A stretch of 64,000 bases of DNA from Phymorhynchus buccinoides (Eukaryota > Mollusca > Gastropoda > Neogastropoda > Raphitomidae): assembly GCA_017654935.2 (NCBI GenBank), contig CM065711.1, positions 26,012,058 to 26,076,057 of the forward strand. Reading direction: 5' to 3'. Of this stretch, positions 54,372 through 64,000 are shown in pieces. The translations under genes and the position numbers were made by a program. Every line of letters begins with the position of its first letter. Within the stretch, counting starts at the first letter, position 1. Under the pieces are notes generated by a model. The model was not told the DNA's origin. It was given only the letters and a program-made list of their open reading frames with translations, and did no database searches.

Positions 54372-56203
54372 CAGAATGAAACCACTTCATTTGTTTTTGG
54401 CATGCGGCCACAGTCATCCCTCTTTCCTGTGCGCTTTGGACAGTCTCTACTCATGCCAGCCTTTACACCAGCGTCTCTTATTAAATTGCAGACTACATCA
54501 GTAGCGTTATCGATCTCAGTTTGTGAGACTGCTACGTCAGAAATAACTAAATGACTTAACACATCATTAGCTGTGGCAATATCCTGGTCATTTAGCTCAT
54601 TTACAAAATTATTTTCAAGTTCTGGTTTCCAATAAAATGTCCTTCCGTTGGTTTCATTGTCTCCTATATTTCCGTTCACCTGGTCATCATTGCTAATTTT
54701 ATGTTCTCCAAAGTCTATCTCAAGAAAGATTGGGTTGTGCACGTCTGATAAACAGTGATCAAAATCACCCACTGTGAAATTTCTGAAAAGGGGGAATAAC
54801 TGCGGGGAAGCTACAGCATAATCAACGACACTAGCATCTTTGCAAGTCATTTCGCCAATATCCGCATCATCACCAACTCGCCCATTTACTATCAGTAAAC
54901 CATAAGTTTTACAAAAATCAATGAGTGAATGGCCTTGGTTGTTTATTGTTCTGTCCTGTGATTGTCGATGTTGCCTAACATTATACATGTTCATCAACTC
55001 AACCATTCCAGATTCACCTAATTGTTCATCAATAATGGGAGCTTCTAACATAAAGTCTCTAACTGAACCGGTTCTGGCATTTAAATCGACAAGGAGAACA
55101 ATATTATCAAAGTCTAAATGCATAAACATTTCTTCTAGGTCTTGAAAGGCGTTATCATTATGATAAGGTGAACCCTCTGGTGGCAGGTACAATGCACACA
55201 GTAAAACAGATGCAACGGGTAAGTTTGTAGATTCTGGAGAAAACTCAATGCAAAGACATTCTTTACAGACTGCACCGTCTACAAACTTATAGAATTTATG
55301 TAAAGATGGGTCTACCAACTTCTCCTGAGTTTTTTGCTCAATTATTTTAATATGTTTTGTGACACTTTCTCTCACAAGAATTCCAACCCCTCCCGATTTT
55401 CTCCTAAATTTCTTTCGGTTTTTGGGGATGAAGGTAAAGCCATTAATCTCTACTGTATCAAGATCACTCATTTTGGTTTCACTCAAGCAAACAATATCAT
55501 TAATCGAAATTAGTTCAATGAATGCTGGGTACTTAAGTTTAGAAAGTAGTCCAAAAACGTTTAAAGAAACTATCCTTAAAGGCTTCTGTGTTAACTCTGT
55601 ACAGGTCTGTGGGGTATTTCGGGTTGTGACACTATTCTGCATGTAACTGTCATCCTCATTTTGATCATTGGCTGAGACACAACCAGAAGCAGTGCCCACA
55701 TCTCTGTTTACACCATCCCCATTAGAATGATGCCCAGTTATCACCCTTTTACTCTCATCTGTGTCCACTGGTACCTGGTGCCTATAAACACCCTCAACTT
55801 TCAACTTTGCTGTATGATCCAGATGGTTGTCAAACGAATGATTTCCAATATCAACATTATGAGCCACGCACCCATGACTTGCCACGACATTGTGACCCAC
55901 ATCAACATTTTGACCCCTATTAACATTACTAACATCCAAACCATGACCCACATATTTATGTCTCACATTATCATGATCTATATCATGTTTCACATCATCC
56001 TGACCCACATCACCATGACCTACATCATCATACCCGACATCCCTATAACACACATTATCATCATGACCCACATCATCACAACACACATCACCATGACCCA
56101 TATCGCCAGAAACCACATCATCATGACCTACATCACAGTGACCCACATCACAATGACACACACCACCATGAAACATATCATGATCCACCTCACCATGACA
56201 CAC
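54371..56203 (-). pseudogene. LINE ORF2: end of pentapeptide repeats and APE-type endonuclease
   Basis: 610 open codons. Residues 1 to about 110 continue the GHGDV repeats in decaying form; a unique spacer to about 205 follows. The endonuclease runs from LRIVSLNVFGLLSK through IVCLSETKMSDLD, GGVGILVRESV, ALYLPPEGSPY, LLVDLNARTGSVRDFM (canonical GDFNARTG, so Gly-Asp-Phe has changed to Val-Asp-Leu) and CLSDVHNPIFLEI (canonical SDHxPI, so the His is displaced). Both key motifs differ from consensus, so nicking activity is doubtful. The frame is in phase with the ORF starting at 61072. Confidence 0.85.
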
Positions 56204-59200
56204 ACATCACAATGACACATCACCATGACATACATCATCATGAGACACATCAAGACCCACATCATTATAACCCACATCACCAGAACATACATCACCGTGA
56301 CACATATCACCATGATGCACATCATTATATACCCATGACCCACATCCCCATGACCGACATCATCATACCATACCCCATGATGATCCACATCACCATGACA
56401 TACATCACCATGTCCCACATCACCATGACATACATCATCATGACTCATATCCCATATCACTACGACGTAGCACACCATGACCCTCATCACCACGACATAC
56501 ATCATCATGACCCTCATCACCACGACATACATCATCATGACCCTCATCACCACAACATACATCATCACGACCCTCATCATCATGACATACATCATCATGA
56601 CCCTCATCACCACAACATGCATCATCATGACCCTCATCACCACAACATGCATCATCATGACCTTCATCACCACAACATACATCATCATGACCCTCATCAC
56701 CACGATATGCATCATCATGAACCACATCATCATGAAACACATCAGCATGACCCTCATCACCATAACATCCATCATCATGACCCACATCACAACAACATAC
56801 ATCATCATGACCCTCATCACCACAACATACATCATCACGAACCACATCATCACGACATACATCATCATGACCCTCATCATCATGACATGCATCATCGCGA
56901 ACCACATCATCATCACATACATCATCATGACCCTTATCACCACGACATACATCATCACGAACCACATCACCATGACATACATCACCATGACCCTCATCAC
57001 CACAACATCCATCATCATGACCCTCATCACCACGACATACATCATCATGACCCTCATCATCATGACCCTCATCACCATGGCATACATCATCATGACCCAC
57101 ATCATCACAACATACATCATCATGATCCTCATCATCACGACATGCATCCTCACGACATACATCATCACGAACCACATCACCACGACATACATCATCATGA
57201 TACATATACCCACGGCCCACATAACCATAACCCACATCATCATGACAATCATCACCACAACATACACCACCATGACACACTTCATCACAACATCTATCAT
57301 CACAACATACATCATCATAACCCACAACACCACGACATACATCATCATGATCCATATACCCATGACCCACATCACCATGACCCACACCATCACAACATAC
57401 ATCATCCTGACACACATCATCACAACTTACATCATCATGACCCACAACACACATCACCATGATCCACATCACCAAAGCCCACATCATGACCCATATCACC
57501 ACAGCATACATCACAATGACACATCACCATGACCTATATCACCATAGCCCACATCACCATGACCCACATCACCACAACATACATCACCACAACCCACATC
57601 ACCACAACATACATCGCCATGACCCACATCACCATGACCTACACCACCATGACATACATCATGACCCACATCACCACGACCCACATCACCACAACATACA
57701 TCACCATGACTCGCATCACCATGACCCACATCACCAGTACATACATCATCATGACACAGATTGTGAACCACATCATCATCATGACCCATATCACCATGAC
57801 ACATCACCATGACACATCACCATGACACACTTGACCCACATAGACAATACAAAGATCATGACACATCATGACCCCTACAACCATAACCAACATCCCCGTG
57901 AACCACATTACCATGACACACATCACCATGACACACATCATGAGACATATCACCATGACCCTCATCATCATGACATACATTATCATGACCCATATCACCA
58001 TGACCCACATCACCATGATTCGCATCACCATGACACATATCACCATGACCCACATCACCATGCTTCACATCACCATGACACATATCACCATGACCTACAT
58101 CATCCTTACCCTCAACCTCGTGACTCGCTTTATCATGGCACACACAGTATTGACACGCATCATCATGTCCCACATCACGACTCGTATCACCACGACATAC
58201 GTCATCCTGACACACCTCACCATGAAGTCTATCTCCATGACACATATCATCATGACACACATCACCATGACCCACATCACCAGTACACATCACCATGACA
58301 TACATCACCAGGACACACATCACCAGGACACATCATCAGGACACATCTCCATGACCCATACTACCATAACCCACATCACCATGAAATCTATGTCCATGAC
58401 CCACATCACCATGAGACACATCATCATGACCCACATCACCATGACACACACCACCATGACACATCACCATGACACACATCACCGTGACACACCATCATGA
58501 CCCACATCTCCATGATGCACACCACCATGACACACATCACCATGATGCATATCACCATGACCCACATCACCATGACCCACATCACCATGGCATGCAACAC
58601 CATGACCCGTATCTTTAAGACCAAGATCGGCATATACCACATTGCTGTGACATATATCACAATGACCTACATTACTACGATCTGCGCTACTATGACCCAC
58701 CTCCCTATGACCTACATCACCATGCCCTTTTTCATTTTCATGACCCATATCGTCAGGACCCACTTCTTGGTTCATATCATTATGGCCCACATCCTCATGA
58801 CCCACATCACTATGACCCACATCCACATCACTATGACCCTCATCACTGACCCACATCACTATGACCCTCATCACTATGATCCACATCACTATGACCCACA
58901 TCATTATGACCCACATCACTATGACTCATCACTATGTCTCTCATCACTATGACCCACATAACTATGACCCACATCACTATGGCCCTCATCACTATGATCC
59001 ACATCACTATGACCCACATCATTATGACCCACATCACTATGACCCACATCACTATGACTCATCACTATGACTCTCATCACTATGACACCCATCACTATGA
59101 CCCACATCACTATGACCCACATCACTATGACCCACATCACTATACCTTATATCACTATGACCCACATCATTATGACCCATCACTATGACCCTCATCACTA

Positions 59201-59480
59201 TGATCCACATCACTATGACTCATCACTATGACCCTCATCACTATGATCCACATCACTATAACTTACATCACTATGACCCTCATCACTATGATCCACATCA
59301 CTTTGACACCCATCACTATGACAATCATCACTATGATCCACATCACTATGACGCACCTAACTATAACTTACATCACTATGACCCACATCACTATGACCCT
59401 CATCACTATGACTCTCATCACTATGACAATCATCACTGTGACCAACATCATAACCCACAACATCCTCATAACCCACACTC
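56000..59480 (-). repeat. 15-bp satellite encoding GHGDV-type pentapeptides
   Basis: About 3.4 kb of a 15-bp unit (plus strand CATCACCATGACCCA and variants CATCATCATGACACA, CATCACTATGACCCA), on the order of 200 units. On the minus strand one frame gives GHGDV, GHDDV, CHGDV, GHSDV. Frame phase changes a few times by small indels, but the pentapeptide reading resumes each time. Subregions differ: CACGACATACATCAT types at 56.4-57.2 kb, CACTATGAC types from 58.8 kb. The plus-strand His/Asp frames are shadows. Confidence 0.95.
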
Positions 59481-60039
59481 ATGAAATACATTTCCATGAC
59501 ACACTTTGTTATGATTATAGCACACATAATAAAACACTTCACCATGACATTCATCTCCATGATTCAAACCGCCAACACCCATATCATTCTTGTCATGGCA
59601 GCGACACACCACAAATCCGATTCGTTTATCCATGCAGTTTGGTGTAGTTCACCCATATCATTCTTGTCATGGCAGTGACACACCACAAATCCCATTCGTT
59701 TATCCATGCACTTTGGTGTAGTTTTGCTCCAACCTTTCTGGTTATTAACCTTCTGATTTCTGAAGAAAATTGATAGTTTAGTATTTGTTCTTTCTTGAAA
59801 AGCCATTTGATCAATCCCATTCTGTTCAGGATCCACATCAACATGCCCCACATCGCCAAGACTCATATTACCATGATCTTTATGTCTATGTGTCGAGGTT
59901 TTCTGGTCAAACGCAAAGTCCTCAGAATTATAATTAGAACACCCACAATCCTGCCTACTATGAACAACATTTCTATCGTCACAAAAGACATTTGGGTTCA
60001 CACCATTACGCCCACAACCGTTTCCATCACTAACAGTAA
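59481..60039 (-). other. Unique linker of LINE ORF2 between the two repeat blocks
   Basis: In the 61072 frame: NGCGRNGVNPNVFCDDRNVV, FAFDQKTSTHRHKDHGNMSL, GDVGHVDVDPEQNGIDQMAF and RTNTKLSIFFRNQKVNNQKG. A 71-bp tandem duplication (CCATATCATTCTTGTCATGG..TTTGGTGTAG, 59578-59720) follows. GDVGHVDVDP already resembles the pentapeptide unit, so the satellite may have grown from such a seed. No known domain. Confidence 0.6.
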
Positions 60040-61072
60040 GTTCCTCACAAGATACCCCATAAGACACACTTCTACTCTCACAAGATACCCCATAAGACAC
60101 GCTTCTACTCTCACAAGATACCCCATAAGACACACTTCTACTCTCACAAGATACCCCATAAGATACCCCATAAGACACACTTCTACTCTCACAAGATACC
60201 CCATAAGACATGCTTCTACTCTCACAAGATACCCCATAAGACACACCATAAGACACACTTCTACTCTCACAAGATACCCCATAAGATACCCCATAAGACA
60301 CGCTTCTACTCTCACAAGATACCCCATAAGACACGCTTCTACTCTCACAAGATACCCCATAAGACACACTTCTACTCTCACAAGATACCCCATAAGACAC
60401 GCTTCTACTCTCACAAGATACCCCATAAGACACGCTTCTACTCTCACAAGATACCCCATAAGACACACCATAAGACACACTTCTACTCTCACAAGATACC
60501 CCATAAGATACCCCATAAGACACACTTCTACTCTCACAAGATACCCCATAAGACACGCTTCTACTCTCACAAGATACCCCATAAGACACACTTCTACTCT
60601 CACAAGATACCCCATAAGACACACTTCTACTCTCACAAGATACCCCATAAGACACGCTTCTACTCTCACAAGATACCCCATAAGACACACTTCTACTCTC
60701 ACAAGATACCCCATAAGATACCCCATAAGACACACTTCTACTCTCACAAGATACCCCATAAGACACGCTTCTACTCTCACAAGATACCCCATAAGATACC
60801 CCATAAGACACACTTCTACTCTCACAAGATACCCCATAAGACACGCTTCTACTCTCACAAGATACCCCATAAGACACGCTTCTACTCTCACAAGATACCC
60901 CATAAGACACGCTTCTACTCTCACAAGATACCCCATAAGACACACTTCTACTCTCACAAGATACCCCATAAGACACACTTCTACTCTCACCCCTATCCTC
61001 ATGTTCTGTGACCCCCTTGTTAGCACCTAATCTTATCAAACCTGCAGGTGATCCGCTCCCATGGGTTGACAA
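59564..61072 (-). CDS. LINE ORF2 N-terminal repeat domain
   Basis: Starts MSTHGSGSPAGLIRLGANKG 27 nt after the ORF1 stop, then Ser/Tyr/Cys-rich 11-residue repeats (positions about 29-345), then the unique linker. It stays open for 502 codons and is in the same phase as the endonuclease ORF at 56203 (4,869 nt apart). I infer that it is the original N-terminal part of ORF2, later broken by indels in the 15-bp satellite. I do not recognise the domain; the repeats could equally be neutral expansions. An independent ORF between ORF1 and ORF2 is the alternative. Confidence 0.5.
   Translation of the reverse strand: MSTHGSGSPAGLIRLGANKGVTEHEDRGESRSVSYGVSCESRSVSYGVSCESRSVSYGVSCESRSVSYGVSCESRSVSYGVSCESRSVSYGVSYGVSCESRSVSYGVSCESRSVSYGVSYGVSCESRSVSYGVSCESRSVSYGVSCESRSVSYGVSCESRSVSYGVSCESRSVSYGVSCESRSVSYGVSYGVSCESRSVSYGVSYGVSCESRSVSYGVSCESRSVSYGVSCESRSVSYGVSCESRSVSYGVSCESRSVSYGVSYGVSCESRSVSYGVSYGVSCESRSMSYGVSCESRSVSYGVSYGVSCESRSVSYGVSCESRSVSYGVSCESRSVSYGVSCEELTVSDGNGCGRNGVNPNVFCDDRNVVHSRQDCGCSNYNSEDFAFDQKTSTHRHKDHGNMSLGDVGHVDVDPEQNGIDQMAFQERTNTKLSIFFRNQKVNNQKGWSKTTPKCMDKRMGFVVCHCHDKNDMGELHQTAWINESDLWCVAAMTRMIWVLAV
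60040..60992 (-). repeat. 33-bp coding minisatellite, about 26-28 units (SVSYGVSCESR)
   Basis: Unit on the plus strand: TACTCTCACAAGATACCCCA, TAAGACACACTTC. Seven or so units carry an extra 12 bp (ATACCCCATAAG or ACACCATAAGAC), giving YGVSYGVS. All length changes are multiples of three, so the minus-strand ORF (61072-59564, 502 codons) stays open. Units differ mainly by CACACTT/CACGCTT, a silent or near-silent change. Confidence 0.95.
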
Positions 61073-61099
61073 ACCACCAACTGAGCCCTCAGGGCAGCC

Positions 61100-61952
61100 C
61101 TACTCCATACGCTCATTGCCCTCGTTGCCGGCGAAGATCAGGTGGGTCAGACCCAGCCGCTTGTAATTGATTTCCGACATGCCCAGCTGGAAGAGGTTGT
61201 CAGGTGTTTCGATGATGACGGGTCTGGGGCGATCGTCCGGGTGGAGCCCAGGGGGAAATCTCCTGCTGCAATGGATAATCCTGTCAATGGTCCAGGCCTT
61301 GTCAACATTGGGCAGGGTCTTCACATAACCAAGAAGACGAGAACGTAGAGGGGTGAGATCATCGTTAACGAAGATCTTTTCATAGCCACTTTTCCCCTTC
61401 AACAGGTTTTTTTTCATCATCAACTCCTGTCGTTTGCGCCGAGATACAAACTTGACTAACACCGCTCGTGGACCCTTCCCCCCCTTCCCCCGCTCTGTGG
61501 CATGCAGCGATGTCCGCTTCTTCAACCTTTACTCCAGCATCCTTCATCACCCCAAGCGCCTTCTTTTCAACTTGATCAGCAGTCTCCCCCTCTTCCTGCT
61601 GCAAACCAAAAATCCGGACAGATTCTCTACGCGTATACTGCTGCAGACGATTGTTTTCATATGTTAGCCCCCGAATGGCCGATTCAAGCTTCTGGTGCCC
61701 GCAGCAGGGAGGGGAAGTGTCCGCCCTTTCCATCCGATCCAATCTCCTGTCAATCATGGTCACCACCCCTTTCATCACTTCTATCATGGCCATAGAAACG
61801 GCTGTGGCAAACGCTGGCAGCATCTTCAGTGCAGGATCTGTCCCCTCAGCCTCCTGCGGTGTAAAAGCCTTCAACACATCGTTGATCTTGGCCATCACAG
61901 ACTCGTGTATATTTTGAGCATCAAACAGAGAAGCAGCCTTTTCTTTTTCCAT
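61100..61952 (-). pseudogene. LINE ORF1: coiled coil, RRM-like and C-terminal domain
   Basis: First frame (61952 on): MEKEKAASLFDAQNIHESVM, a coiled coil around MIDRRLDRMERADTS and LTYENNRLQQYTRRESVRIF, then ADIAACHRAGEGG. A frameshift in a C-run near 61480 leads to the second frame: RAVLVKFVSRRKRQELMMKK, LKGKSGYEKIFVNDDLTPLR, ending ..GNERME at 61100. ENxxRRxxxRIxG, the HR.G box and RxVxVxF are the signature of RRM-type ORF1 proteins (L1 and relatives), which coat the element's RNA. It would be intact but for one homopolymer slip. Confidence 0.85.
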
Positions 61953-62079
61953 CTCTTCAATAACCTCAGCCTCAGAATCTCCAACGCAGGATTTTTTTGC
62001 TTGTTTCTCCGCAGATAAAGGTTAACTAAATAAACATCTCTTCGATTTTGACATTCTCGTCTCAATAGTAGTAGCAAAG

Positions 62080-62710
62080 GGACTGGCTTCTACCTAAGCC
62101 TCGCGGCTTATAAAATGTCCCATCCAAATGTATTTTTCCTTAGGTTGCATTTGCGTGTGAAAGGGAAGTAACGATTGCAATGTTAGTCATCACAATCATA
62201 AAACATTTCACTAAAGTTTCCATTTTTGTCAAGTAGATCTTTGAAGGTATTAGTAGAGGGTGAATTTTTTTTAGTTCAGATGGCAGTGAGTTCCTCTGTT
62301 ACTGAGACAATGTTTACGTTTGTTAGTGTTCTACCGTTGAATTTGAACTTTCCCCTCTTGGCTTCTAGTTGTGTTAGACTTTGATGGTGAGAAGAGAGAC
62401 TCAAAAACTGATGTCGTCTAAGTTAAAATTTTTGTTCCTTTGGAAAAGGTCGTGTCTTATACACCTTCCTTTTAATGAATGTAAATTTACCAATTTTAGT
62501 CTATCACAGTACGTTAGATCTTTACAACTTTTGACCAATTTTTTCGCTCTCCTTTTGAACTCTTTCAATTGATGATGACTGTCTCTTAAGATAAGGGTAC
62601 CAGATAACGTTGCCATATTCTAAATGAGGGCAAACCATAGACTTATATACAATAACAAAAACGTTTTCCTTATCTAATTCAACAAATGTTCTTTTAATTA
62701 TGCGCAACAT
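62080..62710 (-). pseudogene. 5'-truncated CR1/L2-like LINE in TRIM copy 3 intron
   Basis: Minus strand: MLRIIKRTFVELDKENVFVI, CPHLEYGNVIWYPYLKRQ, LVNLHSLKGRCIRHDLFQ, then TAAGCCGCGAGGCTTAGG and AGTCCCTTTGCTACTACTAT. It is the same insertion as 35182-35850, with the same truncation point next to exon 4. Confidence 0.9.
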
Positions 62711-62720
62711 CTGATCACAG

Positions 62721-62961
62721 GGGGGAGCTGTCCGCCCACAGGGTTACCGCAGAACGTCTGGCGTCCTCCGCACCAGACAACTCCCTTCTGGCCTCGCTGG
62801 GGAAGGTTATGTCACGATTGGCGTCTGTGGGAGTGCAGCGCATCCCTGACAACCCAAAGTCCGCCACGGGAAGTCTCGTCTTGGATGCTGTCCTCACCGG
62901 GAAGACCAAAGAGGCGATTGCTGCGAACGGCGAACTGGCCGATTCCAGCGAAGCACAACGG
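62721..62961 (+). CDS. TRIM copy 3, exon 4 (coiled-coil end)
   Basis: 241 nt. The first base completes the Arg codon of exon 3 (..ESYR), then GELSAHRVTAERLASSAPDN, SLLASLGKVMSRLASVGVQR and IPDNPKSATGSLVLDAVLTG, ending ELADSSEAQR|GTAGGACTAC in phase 0. The frame is open throughout. It is the last TRIM exon visible; a C-terminal domain would lie right of the window. Splicing to exon 3 would now need to span the 8.6-kb LINE. Confidence 0.75.
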
Positions 62962-62969
62962 GTAGGACT

Positions 62970-62970
62970 A

Positions 62971-63010
<40 letters not shown>

Positions 63011-63050
63011 TGCATGCATGCACATTCTCTTTCTCTCTCTCTCTCTTTCT
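62970..63050. repeat. (AC)n and (CT)n microsatellites after exon 4
   Basis: Inverted match to 34840-34918; homology to TRIM copy 2 fades at about 63050, the right edge of the inverted block. Confidence 0.85.
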
Positions 63051-63316
63051 ATTTGTATTACGCACAATGATCGTGTGATTGGCCGAACTTACATTCCTTT
63101 CTCCAAGAGTTTTCGTGTCTATTGTTTGTTGTGACTTAATCTTCTTTTCTCTGTCTTTGATTTGTTGTTTTATTAGTTGTTTCCTTCTATGGATGTTGTT
63201 TCATTCTGAAGGTACTATTGTTGTATCCTTAATTGTTTTATTCACCATTGTTCGTTAACACTGAAACTAGTGAAAGGAGAACAAAGACCCTTGAGGTAAT
63301 GACAATAAATGTTCAG

Positions 63317-63371
<55 letters not shown>

Positions 63372-63654
63372 ACACACACACACACACACACAAGAGACTC
63401 TGTATGCATGTTTTGGTATAGTTATAGGGTATACTGTATGTTTTTGTGTGTGTGCGAGTACGTGAACGAGCTGTACATTTTAGCTTGATTTTGTCCCCAT
63501 GTTCTTCAATCTACTGTGAACATGGCTGTTGTTATTTCCTATTCTTTGTATGCATTTTATACTTTTGTTGTTTTCCTTTTCTTGTTATTTGGTTTTTCTT
63601 TTTTCTCCTCGAGGGCATGGTGTAAAGAAGCTTGGGCTCATCAGTTTACCCTCA
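63051..63654. repeat. AT-rich sequence with (CT)n/(AC)n
   Basis: (CT)n at 63318-63368 followed by (AC)n at 63371-63391. The rest has no gene signal. TTTCTCCTCGAGGGCATGGTG near 63605 recalls TTTGTTTCGAGGGCAAGATG at 16060. Confidence 0.7.
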
Positions 63655-63765
63655 TTAAGCATTCATATCCCCCTGTGGGGATACCTGGGGTTCTTTTGTA
63701 TAAATAGTTCCCCACCTTCTGGAAGTTCTGTGCTTGTAACTTCCTTTAATCTGTCAATCTATTAT
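63655..63765 (-). mobile_element. Repeat R1 fragment
   Basis: CCCCCTGTGGGGATACCTGG, AAATAGTTCCCCACCTTCTG and GGAAGTTCTGTGCTTGTAAC, as at 14820 and 25255. Confidence 0.6.
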
Positions 63766-64000
63766 AACCATACTGACCAACACTCAAAACAATAGCATAT
63801 ACGCTTATCAGTTGGAAAACCATCAGTGCTAAAGCACTTAGATACAAAGAAACAAAAGGGAAGCCACCCTGTGCTGGTAGTATTACCTCCCTTATCCACT
63901 ACCGGCCACGTGGCTCCACTGACCTTGCCAATCACTTCAACTTTTTCCACGCTTGGATTCATTTGGGAAACCATTTTGTGTGAAGACTTGAAACACTTTG
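63766..64000 (-). other. Unassigned right-edge sequence
   Basis: A 70-codon minus-strand frame (63974-63762) begins MVSQMNPSVEKVEVIGKVSG. No motif or splice context was recognised, and it may be chance or part of an exon continuing to the right. Confidence 0.25.

Larger units (their letters stand above)
53449..62070 (-). mobile_element. Large LINE with repeat-expanded ORF2, 3'-truncated
   Basis: Order on the minus strand: short 5' leader (62070-61953), ORF1 (61952-61100), a 27-nt gap, ORF2 (from 61072) with two tandem-repeat blocks, endonuclease (about 55585-54700), linker and RT start, ending abruptly at AAATCGT (53449) inside the RT (..VKDMYAKAKSC). It sits in the intron between exons 3 and 4 of TRIM copy 3. 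ORF1 type (coiled coil, RRM-like, basic C-terminus) and APE endonuclease place it among non-LTR retrotransposons; the clade is not assigned. Confidence 0.8.

Noticed and set aside
56212..59647. Long plus-strand open frames rich in His, Asp, Thr and Met
   Set aside because: They read the 15-bp satellite on the strand opposite the LINE. A 15-bp unit without stops keeps several frames open at once, so length is not evidence of coding.
59795..61030. 411-codon plus-strand frame (TRYPIRH repeats)
   Set aside because: Antisense shadow of the 33-bp repeat; the minus-strand frame connects to ORF1 and the endonuclease, the plus-strand one to nothing.
63762..63974. Right-edge minus-strand frame as a TRIM-related exon
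   Set aside because: Wrong strand for copy 3, no recognised domain, and no second copy near TRIM copies 1 or 2 to compare with.

Overview
This is an animal nuclear window that is rich in repeats and poor in genes. Spliced exons with consistent phases, TRIM-type RING/B-box exons, tRNA-headed SINEs, many non-LTR retrotransposon (LINE) remnants, TIR miniature transposons and a Helitron fragment all point to an invertebrate. A mollusc, perhaps a gastropod, is my guess from the type of TRIM and LINE families; the sequence does not prove it. No complete host gene lies inside the window.

The host content is three pieces of one TRIM-like gene (RING, two B-boxes, coiled coil). Copy 1 (minus, 1493-3253) has intact RING and B-box exons and runs off the left edge. 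Copy 2 (minus, 34924-41365) has all four exons, but its canonical start is out of frame and the B-box exon carries frameshifting insertions, so it looks like a pseudogene. Copy 3 (plus, 52654-62961) is an inverted partial copy with only exons 3 and 4, split by an 8.6-kb retrotransposon. Exon phases agree across copies (199 nt, 467 nt, 197 nt, about 241 nt). Introns and flanks share MITEs, a SINE, a 60-bp tandem repeat and a LINE insertion, so the copies arose by segmental duplication.

The rest is mobile and tandemly repeated DNA. 3.9-13.3 kb: interspersed repeats, a decayed LINE with PHD-finger ORF1, LINE tails and microsatellites. 13.4-26.7 kb: several MITE families, unclassified repeats and a 79-bp array. 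26.8-34.7 kb: an L2-type LINE tail, a 47-bp array, a SINE, a TIR element and a 33-45-bp array. 37.6-39.0 kb: a TIR element whose end has become a satellite. 42.3-46.5 kb: two decayed LINEs ending at a 500-N gap. 47.5-50.2 kb: a TTAA-flanked element holding a U2-snRNA-headed tandem repeat and a 1.55-kb fold-back. 50.9-52.2 kb: a Helitron Rep N-terminus with a coding 63-bp repeat.

The most striking object is the LINE on the minus strand at 53.4-62.07 kb. Its ORF2 appears to begin with about 1,600 codons of tandem peptide repeats (an 11-residue SVSYGVSCESR-type unit, then a GHGDV-type pentapeptide) before the endonuclease domain. The start of the first repeat ORF and the endonuclease ORF are in the same phase, 4,869 nt apart. 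The second notable object is the left-edge minisatellite, in which the end of TRIM exon 2 together with its 5' splice site has been amplified about 24 times.
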